This document shows, piece after piece, positions 17,840 to 27,757 of a stretch of DNA of 64,000 nt (position 1 is the first letter of the stretch; each line of letters opens with the position of its first letter). A model generated the notes under the pieces. It saw only the letters and a program-made list of their open reading frames with translations, was not told where the DNA came from and ran no database searches. Location: the NCBI GenBank assembly GCA_041890495.1, contig CP169086.1, positions 3,162,001 to 3,226,000 on the forward strand, written 5' to 3'. Position numbers and translations under genes: made by a program. This DNA is from Escherichia boydii (GTDB lineage: Bacteria; Pseudomonadota; Gammaproteobacteria; Enterobacterales; Enterobacteriaceae).

Positions 17840-20342
17840 TCAGCCACAGGCGACGTGAATCACGTCATACGCGCTGTTCGATTTTTTCTTTGGTAAACGG
17901 TAAGGCGATACGCACTGCCCTTCGCTCCATTTGACTCGCAGCGATCCTTCATCAGTGAGACCAAACAGCAGCACGCTGGACTGGTTATCCACCACGCCCA
18001 GCAAGCGATCTTCCGCATCCTGCACGCGTGCCCCGAGCGGTACGCGCTTCCCAGAGGCGGTTGTCAGGACAAACTGCACGCGTCGGCCAGAGCTGACTTT
18101 GAAGCTGGCGCGCGTCACCGAACCACGGCGGGGCACCAGCCACGCCGACAGCTCTTCGACTTCTACGTCGCTGCCTAATGTTTCGGTATCCAGATTCAGC
18201 CAGTTGTAGCGATAAGGTTGCACGTAGCCGTAAACCGCATAGCCCGAACCGTCGGTGCGTAAGTGCGAGTTCTCCACTCCCGCCCCTTTCACCTGTGGGA
18301 CTTCTACCAGCGCGAAGGTTTCACCCGTCGGTTGGCCAAAGGTCACGCCGCCGGAGTGCACCACGATGCTTCCCGTCGCCGAGGCGTCAATCTGCTTGCT
18401 GCTCCCGGACGTCGCATAGTTTGCGCCGAGCCTGGCGGTGGGCGACTCCCAGTCCAGCCCCGCACTCAGGCTGTATGAGCGGTCGTACTGGCTGCCCTGA
18501 ACGTTGTAAGTCATTGCCCCTTGCTCATCGAGATAGCCGCTGGCGCCGGCCTACACGCTGGATTTTCCATCGGTGCCGGAGGTCAGCGAGCTGTAAAAAC
18601 GGTGCGATCGCGCCGTCTCCCCAAAAGGAATGCTGACAGAGAATGCCACGCTGTTATCCGGGCGACCTTCCCGACCCGCCTGCGTCGTGTGCGTGCCTGA
18701 CAGGCTGTAGCTGATGCGACCAAGGCTCGAATTAAACCCGAGCTGCACGCTGCGGGTTTCACCCTGAGCGTTCCAGTAGCGGATCGCGCTGGTCGTCAGA
18801 TACAGCGCGCTGGCGGCACCCAGGGTCTGGTTGACCGTCAAATCCAGGCGATTTTTCAGGCGACGCGGACTGACGCCCTCTCCCTGGTGTTCCGCAATAT
18901 GTTCGTTGAGCGTGCGATAGCCAGACGTCGAATAGCGATAACCGGCCATCGTGAAGGTGGTATCCGTGGGCGCTAACGTTTTGGAGTAGAGAAACCGCAG
19001 GCTCTGCCCGGCGGTGGTGCGACTTTCGTCGTCAACGGCATGGCTCTGGGTGATATCAACCGACACCCCCCCCTAGCGGTGAATTAACCCCAAGCCCGGC
19101 GTTCAACGCCAGGTAGCGCTTTGACGTCTGCATCCCGCCAAAGCTGGTGACGTTATCCGTGAGGCCGTATACCAGCTCCGCCTGCATCAACGCGGGCGAC
19201 TGCGCCGGATCGTTGTCATATTTCCCGACGGCGACGGCATACTGAAGATTGCCCCGACGGGTCATGATCGGCAGATACGAATAAGCCTGGGTGTATTTCC
19301 GCGTACGCCCATCGGCTTCAATGACGGTTATCTCTAAATCCCCGTTAGAGCCGCCGGGGAAGATATCCCGGATGGCAAACGCCCCGGCGGGCACCGTCGT
19401 CGAATAGATGACGTAACCGTTCTGCCGCACTTCAACCGTCGCACGGGTTTCCGCGATCCCCCGTACCACGGGGGCATAACCGATCTGATCGGCGGGCAAC
19501 ATGCCGGTATCGGAACTCAGCGTCGCACCGCGCAGGCGCACGCTGTCAAAAATCGTACCGCCGGTAAAGAGCTGCCCCAGTGAGGCGCTGCTTTTGAGGG
19601 CCGTCAGGTCCCGCGTGATCCAGCTCCGGTTGCTGGAGTAGTGACGATCGGATCCGTTGCTTTGACTCAGCGCAGAATCGTTGCGCAAATGCCAGGCCCC
19701 GAGGTTCAGGCCATTGCGCAGATTCAGATACAGGTAATCGCTGCGAAACGCCTCCTGCTGGTTTCGGCTCAGGTTCAGCTGGTAGTTGGTGAAAGCGGCC
19801 GCAACGCCGTCATCCCACAAAGAAGGGTCGACGTAGCCCTGTGAACGTGAGCGAACGTAGGCCTGCGGGAAGTTGATATTCAGCACCAACGTGCCAGGGT
19901 CAAAATCGACGCTCACGCCGGGAATCGCTTCTAGGGTGACCAGAGTCGTCGGCTTCGCCTCCTGCGCTATGAATCCTTCTTCTTTCAGGCGGGTAACGTC
20001 TGCGCCCAGTCGCTGCAACAGCGCCAGCGTAATTTCCGGCTTCACCTCAGGCTCGCTGCGGGTGCGCCGCTCAACAAAGGTAATCTCTTCGCTACTGGCT
20101 CGTCGCGAATTCATAAAAATATCCACCCGATAAGTCCCGGGGATCAGATCGTTCTGGACTTTAAAAGGCTGCAAATCCGCATTCCCTGTTTTATCCCGGA
20201 GGAAGACGGCATTATATTTTTCTGCATTAGCAAACTGGGGTGCAACGAGGCTATAAATCATAACCGGCAGAACGCCAGCCCGCGGAAAACACCTTCGACT
20301 TCCGGCTTTAATTATTCCTAAGTAACGTTTAAATCCCGACAA
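17840..20342 (-). pseudogene. Fimbrial outer-membrane usher, broken by a frameshift and an amber codon
   Basis: The reading is a full usher of about 833 codons: signal region, N-terminal domain (YNAVFLRDKTGNADLQPF), 24-strand barrel, plug (YVIYSTTVPAGAFAIRDIF) and C-terminal domains ending in CVSPYRLPKKKSNS. Two lesions interrupt it. At 19066-19073 a run of eight C (G on the coding strand) holds one base too many compared with the frame GVNSPLGGVSVDITQ. At 18553-18551 a TAG stands in DGKSSV(stop)AGASGYLD, probably from CAG. As sequenced no complete usher is made and no fimbria would be assembled. The homopolymer could be a phase-variable tract or a sequencing error; the amber is independent of it. 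Confidence 0.88.
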
Positions 20343-20404
20343 GTTGCGCTCCTTTCAACCCGATTTTTATCCTGCGACCGGCTGCTTTACAGATAATTAA
20401 TTAT

Positions 20405-21115
20405 TCAGAAATGGACCTCAGCGCTGTGCTTAATAACGGCCCCATAGTCATTCACCGCGCTCCACTCCACGCGCCCCTTTTCCGCACGGTCTGCGTTATT
20501 CAGCGGCAGTGCTGTCTGGCTGAACGGACTCAGCATTTCCGCCGTTGGGGAATACTCTTTATTTCCATTCCGCAGCTTCACGGTTAATAACGAAACGTAG
20601 AAAGGGGTATTATTTACCGCCAGCAAAGCGGTCTTGCCCGCACTCTTCTGCAGGCGCCAGCTCAGGCTTTTCAGGGCGTCCTCAGGCGACGTTTTTAACG
20701 ATGTCGGGCGGTAAAAGAGCTTCAGGCGCTGACGAAAGGCCACCTGCAGGCTGTTACTCTCTTCGCTGGCCTGCGGGATCTCCTGAATGTTCAGCCAGAA
20801 CACCGACTCCTTATCCTGTGGCAGTCCTTCACCCTGATAAAAAATACGCAGCAGCTGCTGCTTGTTTCCGCCAATTCGCGTCAGAGAAGGCGTGATTGCA
20901 AAAGGAACGGTAGCCGTGGTGGCCGTGGCGGGTTCAATCCATGACTGGATCAGGATCGCTTCTTTGGCCTGATTACGAACCTGCACGGACGTTTCGCTTG
21001 AGGCGGCATTAAAAATCACCCGCGTTGTGCTGATCTGAATCGCAGATAAAGCGGGGGTGGCGAAGACGAGCGACATCAGCCACCACAGCAGATGACGGGG
21101 AGTTAATAAGTTCAT
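20405..21115 (-). CDS. Periplasmic fimbrial chaperone
   Basis: 236 residues with a signal peptide ending at TPALSA. Two immunoglobulin-like domains of the PapD/FimC type: the first carries IQISTTRVIFNAASSETSVQ, the conserved SESVFWLN-like strand (DKESVFWLNIQEIPQA) and the F1-G1 hydrophobic strand SLQVAFRQRLKLFYRP with the subunit-anchoring Arg/Lys. It would hold pilins in the periplasm and pass them to the usher. It lies between the major subunit and the usher in the classical order. Confidence 0.92.
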   Translation of the reverse strand: MNLLTPRHLLWWLMSLVFATPALSAIQISTTRVIFNAASSETSVQVRNQAKEAILIQSWIEPATATTATVPFAITPSLTRIGGNKQQLLRIFYQGEGLPQDKESVFWLNIQEIPQASEESNSLQVAFRQRLKLFYRPTSLKTSPEDALKSLSWRLQKSAGKTALLAVNNTPFYVSLLTVKLRNGNKEYSPTAEMLSPFSQTALPLNNADRAEKGRVEWSAVNDYGAVIKHSAEVHF

Positions 21116-21158
21116 GGGTAACTCTCAGAATGCAGGGGCTTTCACCCCTGCAGGGGAT

Positions 21159-21758
21159 TTACTGGTAGGTCAGGGTAAATGGCAGAGTGCCGTTGGCAGA
21201 GCCCGGCGTCAGATCGTCACCGTTTGCCACGTAGCTGGCACGCAGATTCATATTGGTGGTGTATTTTGCTTCTTCACCGTCGCCGCTTTTGACCAGCGCA
21301 GCGGTGAAACCTTCGTTGGCAGAAAGGTTAATGAGCTTGCTGTTGGCATCGTAGACTCCGATCCCCACGCCAGTGGCACCACCGGTGGTTTTCAGCAGGC
21401 TGTTGTTTTTCGTATCCACGCCGGAGCCAGACATTGGGTCGAACGCCATGGTCACGCTGGTCACTTCACTGGCGGTGTTGCCGCAGTCCAGGTTCAGGTT
21501 AATCGCGGCGCCTGCTGCAATCCCCAGCGAAGCGCTGTTTGATAAGGTCTCGGTACTGACGGTACCCAGCTTAACGTTAATTTCCTGACTGCCGGTGTTG
21601 CCACCAATCGAGGTACCATTGCCCGCAGACGCCACGCAGGAGGCTTTGGTAATTTCACCGGTAAAATTAATCGTACCATCAGCTGCATTAGCCTGTTGGG
21701 CAACCGCACCGATTACCAGAGACAACGCCATCGCCGTCATAATATTGTTCATTTTCAT
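21159..21758 (-). CDS. Major fimbrial subunit, type 1 family
   Basis: 199 residues with a signal peptide ending at ANA. It has the pilin pattern ADGTINFTGEITKASCV, the second cysteine in LNLDCGNTASEV, and the alternating C-terminal strand NGTLPFTLTYQ with the penultimate tyrosine. The N-terminal extension for donor-strand exchange is present. It is the first gene of the operon (subunit, chaperone, usher, adhesin). Because the usher is broken the pilin may be made without being assembled. Confidence 0.9.
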   Translation of the reverse strand: MKMNNIMTAMALSLVIGAVAQQANAADGTINFTGEITKASCVASAGNGTSIGGNTGSQEINVKLGTVSTETLSNSASLGIAAGAAINLNLDCGNTASEVTSVTMAFDPMSGSGVDTKNNSLLKTTGGATGVGIGVYDANSKLINLSANEGFTAALVKSGDGEEAKYTTNMNLRASYVANGDDLTPGSANGTLPFTLTYQ

Positions 21759-22045
21759 CTTTCGCTCATCCTTAATATTAAAGTAAAACCACAGGCTGGC
21801 TGCAGATTAATAATAATGAATCTGCTCCGCTCCGTGCACAAAGCAGGTTAATATTCATTGGTTATTTTAAGCTGCAGATAAATATTGTAATACTCTCACA
21901 CCCCAGCCACGACAAATATATACGATCGGGACATGGTTTTTTACTCATAATTCACAATGTGATAAACTTCACTCAATAGTAAATACGCCTGTTTTAAAAA
22001 ATAATACAGACAGAGGAATGTGCTGAAAATAAGACCGACAGGAGT
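21759..22045. promoter_or_regulatory. Promoter region of the fimbrial operon
   Basis: About 290 AT-rich bases upstream of the major subunit, which should hold its promoter. I see no invertible-repeat switch of the fim type and no recombinase gene nearby. Confidence 0.5.
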
Positions 22046-22075
22046 GAAAAAAAATAGCGCCGGGATGGCGCTATT
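22046..22075 (-). terminator. Terminator after the DsbA-like gene
   Basis: On the minus strand AATAGCGCC and GGCGCTATT form a 9-bp stem with a 5-nt loop, followed by a run of T. It lies about 230 bp beyond the DsbA-like stop and insulates the fimbrial promoter. The 230 bp between hold no convincing gene. Confidence 0.75.
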
Positions 22076-22302
22076 GAGACAAAGGTTGAGAGCATGAAAC
22101 CGGCTTTGTTGAATAAAACGAACTTTTGCTGCATAAAAGAAATGGCAGTGAGCCTCGTATCACAAAAAAAATCGCAACCGGTACGTACTGGAGCACCACG
22201 CAGCTGCATCCCGTGCTTTCACCCGCTCGAAGGACTACTTGCCGCCGCCAGAAACCATCTCCGGGCTCAGAAAAAGGCCGCCAGGCCCCGTCTTCTGGCC
22301 GG

Positions 22303-22935
22303 TTATGTTTCAGTCTGCTGAGCAAGAAAGCGGACCGTTTCAGCGAATGAGGCGGAAAAATCCGCGACGGAGACGGATCGGAAGCCCTGCGGGCTGACCC
22401 GGTACTGGCCGTTAACGTACACCACCGGCGTGGCCGTCACCGCAAATTGCCGGGCCATACGCTCCTGTTTTTCCGTCAGGGCGCTGGCCGCAAAACTGCG
22501 GCCAGTTCCATCGTATTCTTCTCCGGAAATACCGGCGGAGAGAAAGATCTGCCGGATATCCGCCTCATTATTCAGGGTGTGTTTAATCATACTGGCTTCA
22601 AATAACGGGCCCCTGACTTTATTTTCCACGCCGAGTAATACGGCCACGGACCACGCCCGGGTCAGCGCATGGCCCAGGGGGCCCAGCTGGCTGATATGGT
22701 ATTTTTCCGTTTTTATCCCGGCGGGCAGTTTTCGGTCCACGGCGTCACTGATGCCATAGACTTCTTCAAATTTCATACAGGGCGAACAGTAAAATGAAAA
22801 GAATTCCACCACCGCGGGGGCGCCTGATATTTTATTGTTCAGCCGGTCATATTCCCTCCCTTCTTTCGGGGGCGCGGCGGTGGTCAGTGCCGAAAATAAA
22901 CACACCCCGGCCGCCAGAAAATAATGATGTCGCAT
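22303..22935 (-). CDS. DsbA-like periplasmic thiol:disulfide oxidoreductase
   Basis: 210 residues with a signal peptide (MRHHYFLAAGVCLFSALTTA). The thioredoxin fold with helical insert shows the active site FYCSPCMKFEEVYG (CSPC, where DsbA itself has CPHC) and the cis-proline loop VTATPVVYVNG. It should introduce disulfides into exported proteins. The place beside a fimbrial operon recalls SrgA, the DsbA paralogue next to the pef fimbrial genes of the Salmonella virulence plasmid, and a specialised role in folding the pilins here is plausible. It has its own terminator. Confidence 0.85.
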   Translation of the reverse strand: MRHHYFLAAGVCLFSALTTAAPPKEGREYDRLNNKISGAPAVVEFFSFYCSPCMKFEEVYGISDAVDRKLPAGIKTEKYHISQLGPLGHALTRAWSVAVLLGVENKVRGPLFEASMIKHTLNNEADIRQIFLSAGISGEEYDGTGRSFAASALTEKQERMARQFAVTATPVVYVNGQYRVSPQGFRSVSVADFSASFAETVRFLAQQTET

Positions 22936-23534
22936 TTCAGCCTCCTGTCAGATATTGCCGTTGAACCACTGAGAGTCCGTCTGATCCCGATTATGTTCGC
23001 GGGGATCAGACGGACCGGGTTTTCCATTTTATCTGACGGATTATCACGTTGAATAAACGCCATGACAACCACCTGCTGTTGCCGGACTGCAATTCGACGG
23101 GATTGTTTGAATTACCCTGACAAAATGTCATCCGGTACCGATCAAATGGCCTGAAGCGGGTACACATCAGCAGATAATTTTAGGGGCCGTCGCTATTTAA
23201 GCCACCAGACGGCCCGGCAGCAGAAATCGGCCGCAGCGGAGCGGGTGCAAGACACCCGTCAGGACGGATCTCCCTCAGCGGTTTTTCGCTGATTTCGTTT
23301 TCACCCGTTTTCCTGCGTTGTCCCGCCCCCGGGCAGAGGGTACAGCGTCATCCGCGACAGGGGCTGATGGCAGGCTGGCCTGACGCCGGTCAGCGCCTTC
23401 CGTTCTCTCAGGGAGACTGATGTGAATGACGCAATAATCTGGTCTGTTTTTTATACCTGTATCAATAATCCAGATTTCACAATAATCTCTTCATTTTGGT
23501 GCGTTAACAGCACTAATCTTACTCTTCTTCTCCG
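22936..23534. other. Non-coding region upstream of the DsbA-like gene
   Basis: About 600 bp without a convincing gene; short frames are present but lack ribosome sites and family character. It contains a possible stem GGCCGTC...GACGGCC near 23,185-23,215 and should hold the dsbA-like promoter at its left edge. Confidence 0.5.
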
Positions 23535-24272
23535 CAGATCCGAAAAAAGCCACAGCCGGAGAGTCCCGGTTGCGCCGGATTTTCAGCCGGATAGCGCATT
23601 CTGGCGGCAACAGGGTGGGTAAATACCTTCCGGGAATGCAGGCGGAGGCAGGAAAACGGATGTGGGATTACGCGATAAGCATGAATTAATTAACGATTTA
23701 AAATCAATGCGATAGTTGATTTTTAATGTCTGAACATCGTGAAAGGAAAAGTTTTCGGAAGTGCGGGCGATGCGAGAAAATCAGGCTGAGGGGCTGAATA
23801 CGGATGAACCGGATACAGAATGAAGGGAAACGGCAGGGTTTATTCCCGCCCCGGGGATACCACTCTCCGGAGCGAAAGATCATTGAACGGACGGGATGGG
23901 CTCCTCAGCCCTTCATCCATTCGGCAAAGGCAGATTTCCATTCCGGATGCCAGCGGGATAATGCCGGACGGTTCTCAGTGAGATCCTGCGCCGCCCAGGT
24001 GATCCGCCGGGAATCCATTTCCGGTGTGACTTCGCCATCCGGGCACAGTATGTAAAAATCGCCGGCTTTGAACCGGGGCATAAACCAGTCGATCACCTGT
24101 TCGGCAGTCCACGCCCCTGCCGGCTGAGAGTCTTTGCCGATATCCATGTCGGGAAAATTCATTGGCGTCCAGGTAAAACCAGGGATCAGGAGGTGCGCCG
24201 TCACTCTGCTGCCAGCAACCTGACGCAGCTCATGTGCCAGCTGTTCCGTCAGGACTTTGATTGCGGCTTTGC
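23535..24272. repeat. Direct repeat copy A (about 740 bp) bounding the detoxification island
   Basis: The stretch matches 32845-33582 at a constant offset of 9310. From about 23749 on the two copies are nearly identical; the first 200 bp match more weakly (both begin CAGATCC-AAAAAAGC and share AGCCGGAGAG). The copy includes the 3' part of the SDR gene. Confidence 0.9.
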
Positions 24273-24744
24273 TGGCATTGTAGGCGGCATTGCCGGGAGG
24301 CGTGGTAATGCCCTCTTTTGATCCCAGATTGACGACGGCAGCAGGCGTTTTTCTGGCCAGCATGCCCGGGATAAACAGGTGCTGGAGCGTGATGGCCGGG
24401 AACACATTGGTCTCAAAATGGTGCCGCCAGCGTGCCACGTCGTCCCAGGGACCGGCTCCGGCCTTCACGGCCGCATTGTTCACCAGCAGATCGACCCTTC
24501 CAAACGCGTCCATCGTCTGGCCGTAAAAACGCTGCAGATCATCCTCCCGGGCGACATCCCCGGTGGTACATATCACGCGCACCGGCAGAGAGTCGGCCAG
24601 CGCCTGTAATCCCGGTTGATCCCGATCGAGTAAACTCAGCGCCATGCCCTCAGCGGCGAGCCGTTTCGCCATCGCAGCCCCGAGTCCGTGAGCGGCACCG
24701 GTGATAGCCGCGACGTTACCCTGAATCATAATCTTGTCATTCAT
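23905..24744 (-). CDS. SDR family oxidoreductase
   Basis: 279 residues, a classical short-chain dehydrogenase/reductase: cofactor loop TGAAHGLG, VNNAAVKAG, and the catalytic Y-x3-K in AAYNASKAAIKVL with the serine of VNLGSKEG. The C-terminal end is longer than usual (RWHPEWKSAFAEWMKG). Substrate unknown. The start overlaps the stop of the upstream MFS gene by 8 bp, so they are translated together, suggesting a pump-plus-reductase unit. A truncated second copy of its 3' part lies at 33215-33582. Confidence 0.88.
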   Translation of the reverse strand: MNDKIMIQGNVAAITGAAHGLGAAMAKRLAAEGMALSLLDRDQPGLQALADSLPVRVICTTGDVAREDDLQRFYGQTMDAFGRVDLLVNNAAVKAGAGPWDDVARWRHHFETNVFPAITLQHLFIPGMLARKTPAAVVNLGSKEGITTPPGNAAYNASKAAIKVLTEQLAHELRQVAGSRVTAHLLIPGFTWTPMNFPDMDIGKDSQPAGAWTAEQVIDWFMPRFKAGDFYILCPDGEVTPEMDSRRITWAAQDLTENRPALSRWHPEWKSAFAEWMKG

Positions 24745-25954
24745 GAAGATCCCTTCTCGATGCGTAAACTGATAACAGCATGAAAATCACCCCTCCGGCG
24801 GCCAGTGCGGCGCCGACCCAGCCCGTGGCGGCCCAGCCAGCACCTGAAGCAATGGCCAGTCCCCCTAAAGAAGCCCCTATCGCATTGGAGAGATTAAACG
24901 CGCTGTGATTTAAGGACGCCGCCAGTGTCTGCGCGTCATGAGCGACGGACATCAGACGGCTTTGTAATGCCGGAACCAGTGCAAATCCGTTCCCCAGCAG
25001 GAACAGGGACAGCAGGACGGCCCACTTCCATTGCGCGACCAGCGCAAACAGCGCGAGACACAGCAGATTCCACAACAGCATGACGAAGATGGCCGGGATC
25101 AGTGCCCGGTCGGCCATCCCCCCCCCCAGAATATTGCCGCAGACCATCCCCGTCCCCCAGAGAATGAGTACCGCCGGCACTTCTGAAAGGGAGAAATTCG
25201 ACACCTCCGTCAGCGTCGGCGTGATGTAGCTGTAGACCGCGAACATTCCCCCAAATCCTACGGTGGCCACCGCCAGCGTATACCAGACCTGCGGCTTCAG
25301 TAGCGCGCTGAGTTCTTTCAGGGGGGAAGCGTCCCGTGATGCGGGCGTGACCGGAATAAAGAAATACAGTAGAACCGCAGTGGCCATGACGCCCGCGGCA
25401 ACAAAAGAGAACGCGGCACGCCAGCCGAGTTGTTGTCCAAGCCAGGTCATCGCCGGCACGCCGATTACATTGGCCGCTGCCAGCCCCAGCATGACATACC
25501 CAATGTACTGGGTACGTTTTGATTCAGGCACCATGACTGACGCAGCCAGACCGGCAACACCATACCAGGCTCCGTGCGGCAGGCCGGAGATAAAGCGGGC
25601 TGCCATCAATGACGAATAACTCCACGCCAGTGCACTCCCGGTATACCCCAGCAGGGCAATTAACAGCAGACAATAGAGCAGGCGTTTTCGGGGCCATCTG
25701 GCCCCCAGAATGGCCATCAGTGGCGCACCGAGCACGACACCTGCGGCATACGCGCTGATGTACTGGCCTGCAGCCGGTACCGAAATGTGCGTGGCGGTGG
25801 CCAGTGCCGGGAGCAGGCTCATACTGGCAAACTCACCGGTACCAATAAACAGCCCACCTAATGCCAGGGTGAGGATAGCCGTAAACAGGCTGACGGGGGG
25901 AGTGACCAGTGCATCCCGGGGAATCGCTGTGTCACTGAACTGTGCTTGCTGCAT
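24737..25954 (-). CDS. MFS efflux transporter (DHA1-like)
   Basis: 405 residues with 12 predicted transmembrane helices. The family signature is visible in the loop between helices 2 and 3 (GAPLMAILGARWPRKRLLYC) and in helix 5 (GYVMLGLAAANVIGVPAMTWLGQ). It resembles the AraJ/YdhP-type drug:H+ antiporters. The gene leads the MFS-SDR pair and is divergent from the broken LysR gene, the usual arrangement for a LysR-controlled exporter. Substrate unknown. Confidence 0.85.
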   Translation of the reverse strand: MQQAQFSDTAIPRDALVTPPVSLFTAILTLALGGLFIGTGEFASMSLLPALATATHISVPAAGQYISAYAAGVVLGAPLMAILGARWPRKRLLYCLLLIALLGYTGSALAWSYSSLMAARFISGLPHGAWYGVAGLAASVMVPESKRTQYIGYVMLGLAAANVIGVPAMTWLGQQLGWRAAFSFVAAGVMATAVLLYFFIPVTPASRDASPLKELSALLKPQVWYTLAVATVGFGGMFAVYSYITPTLTEVSNFSLSEVPAVLILWGTGMVCGNILGGGMADRALIPAIFVMLLWNLLCLALFALVAQWKWAVLLSLFLLGNGFALVPALQSRLMSVAHDAQTLAASLNHSAFNLSNAIGASLGGLAIASGAGWAATGWVGAALAAGGVIFMLLSVYASRRDLHE

Positions 25955-26094
25955 ATCACCTTCCTGCGTAGGGATGTCTGGCGTGTGTTGCGTGCCTTGC
26001 CGGCAGGTCTGTTATGCCTGAAACACCTATTGTTGAATGGAATTAATTATATAATGGAGTTATCCCACTAAAGATGAGTTCATCTGTATGCTTC

Positions 26095-26111
26095 ATTGAA
26101 TCAAATTCAAT
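26095..26111. promoter_or_regulatory. LysR-type operator palindrome
   Basis: ATTGAAT-CAA-ATTCAAT is a perfect 17-bp interrupted palindrome with T-N11-A spacing, located 19 bp before the lysR start in the gap divergent to the MFS-SDR unit. It fits a LysR-family binding site. Confidence 0.6.
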
Positions 26112-26129
26112 AATGTCAGGAGGTGATGT

Positions 26130-27049
26130 ATGCCTGTTCGTCCGATCGCACGCTTAACCCGCGGCGAACTGTCCGATCTCAATGCGTTTCGTGTCGTCGA
26201 GCGGCTTCGAAGCTTTACGCAGGCGGCTGTTGAGCTTGGGGTCACCACTTCCGCGCTAAGCCATGCCGTCCGCAATCTGGAGACACGACTGGGAGTCAGG
26301 TTGCTGAACCGGACCAGCCGGACTGTCTCACCGACAGAGGCCGGAGCCCGGCTCTCTGCCCGTCTGGGGGTGGGGTTTGATGAAATCACTGAAGCACTGG
26401 ATGAAATCAATGTTTCGCGTGATAAGCCCGTAGGGCGTCTCCGGCTGAATGTCCTCAATGACGGTGCCAGACTGGTCATCGGGCCACATTTGCCGCATTT
26501 CCTGAAGCGTTATCCGGATATGCAGATTGATATCACGGTGGATGACCGGATGGTAGATATTGTCGCGGAGGGGTTTGATGCCGGGATACGTTATGGGGGA
26601 CGGTACCGGAGGACTTTGTTGCCGTAAAACTCGGGCAGGAGCTCCGCTGGGTGGCCGTGGCCTCTCCCCGCTATCTTTACCATCACCCGGCCCCGGTCAT
26701 GCCGGAGGATCTGCTGTCCCACGCCTGTATCCAGATCCGCACCGGAGCGGGAACTATCTATAAATGGGAGTTCAGGAAGGACGATGAATACCGGGAAATT
26801 GATGTTCCCGGGCAGGTCTGTGTCGGTGACACCATTACCGGGCTCGATCTCGCGCTGGGCGATGTGGGGATCACCTACTGCCCGGAGACGCGGGCTGAGC
26901 CTTACCTCGCCAGCGGCAAACTTCGGGTCGTGCTGCCAGAGTGGTCCCCGCTGGCGCCGGCGATGTATCTCTACTACCCCGGCTACCGGAATATTCCGCC
27001 GGGATTGCGGGAGCTGATTGATGTCCTGAAAGAAAGAATGGGCGAATGA
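26130..27049 (+). pseudogene. LysR-family regulator with 1-bp deletion
   Basis: The N-terminal winged helix is intact (LNAFRVVERLRSFTQAAVEL and VTTSALSHAVRNLETRLG). The effector domain starts normally and breaks at about 26,600, where the frame for AGIRYGGR should continue as VPEDFVAVKLGQELRWV; a G is missing in the CGGTACC context. The second half is open from 26,603 to 27,049 in the new frame. Restoring one base gives a normal 306-residue LysR. As sequenced the regulator would lack half of its sensor domain. Confidence 0.85.
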
Positions 27050-27119
27050 TTACGCCAGCCGCAGGGACGTGTTGAATGTCTGGCTCCCTGGCTTCACGCC
27101 GGGGATGCCAGGGGATGCA

Positions 27120-27485
27120 CTACACGCAGGCTTCCTGCTGCGCCGAACGTTCCGGGATATCGAGTTTCTCGTGATCCGCTTCAGCTCTGAGCAGTGCCAG
27201 GAGGCCAGGAAAGCGGGCATTCAGATCAGAAATGCGTAACATAGAGGCGCGGCGGTTGCCGTAGTCAATTTGCGAAATCAGTCCTGCCTCACGCATCACT
27301 CTGAAGTGGTGGGTTAACGATGCTTTGGCGACCGGAAAACCGAATGAAGAGCAGCTTCTTTCCGTGCCTTCAGGCAGGTAAGACATACGAACCGTTGCCG
27401 CCATGCGCAGTGGCTCAGCCAGCGCGGTCATGATGGTACTCAGACTCATTTCATCAATTGTCGGTTGGGGGAGTTTTTCAGCCAT
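27120..27485 (-). CDS. ArsR-family repressor, likely controller of the local operator set
   Basis: 121 residues with an ArsR/SmtB winged helix: IMTALAEPLRMAATVRMSYL, the recognition helix KASLTHHFRVMREAGLISQI and the wing YGNRRASMLRI. A cysteine lies in TERSCSSFGFP and another near the C-terminus (EACV); they could sense electrophiles or oxidants but this is inference. Its start region carries an AGGTAT-N10-ATACCT operator (27532-27553), and the same site recurs before the hydrolase, aldo-keto reductase/Old Yellow Enzyme and second MFS genes. It is therefore the best candidate for a shared repressor of this island. Confidence 0.82.
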   Translation of the reverse strand: MAEKLPQPTIDEMSLSTIMTALAEPLRMAATVRMSYLPEGTERSCSSFGFPVAKASLTHHFRVMREAGLISQIDYGNRRASMLRISDLNARFPGLLALLRAEADHEKLDIPERSAQQEACV

Positions 27486-27531
27486 GATGTTGACTCCTGG
27501 GTGTGTCCTGATATTGACCCTTTCAGTATCT

Positions 27532-27553
27532 AGGTATGGTTATAATTATACCT
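27532..27553. promoter_or_regulatory. Operator AGGTAT-N10-ATACCT, site 1 (arsR promoter)
   Basis: AGGTAT at 27532-27537 and ATACCT at 27548-27553 with 10 bp between, 47 bp upstream of the ArsR start. First of a set of matching sites in this island. Confidence 0.75.
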
Positions 27554-27608
27554 TCTGTAGGGATTTTGCGTCAACGTGAGGGGCCTGAATCGCCATGCCG
27601 GTGAGAGA

Positions 27609-27630
27609 AGGTATGTCTTGACATTTACCT
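27609..27630. promoter_or_regulatory. Operator site 2 (AGGTAT-N10-TTACCT)
   Basis: One mismatch to the consensus, same 10-bp spacing. It sits between the arsR and hydrolase genes and may overlap the -35 of the hydrolase promoter (a TTGACA lies in the spacer at 27618-27623). Confidence 0.65.
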
Positions 27631-27641
27631 TTACAGGGTTA

Positions 27642-27663
27642 AGGTATACCTTGAAAGATACCT
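27642..27663. promoter_or_regulatory. Operator site 3 (hydrolase promoter)
   Basis: AGGTAT at 27642 and ATACCT at 27658, exact consensus and spacing. The left half lies in the perfect 12-bp palindrome AAGGTATACCTT. It is about 95 bp before the start of the hydrolase gene. Confidence 0.75.
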
Positions 27664-27757
27664 TATCGTCTCGTGTCATCATGAAACAATATCAGGCCGC
27701 GTATTTCACCGCCGCCTGCTGTTGTTCATGCTGGATCATTCAGTGGAGATACCCGTA

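Noticed and set aside
21759..22302. An invertible fim-type promoter switch
   Set aside because: No pair of short inverted repeats at suitable distance and no FimB/FimE-type recombinase gene was found.
23422..23622. 66-codon frame in the SDR-DsbA gap
   Set aside because: Starts after a weak GGGAGA but has no family character and partly overlaps the non-coding repeat that recurs at 32.8 kb, where the frame is not kept.
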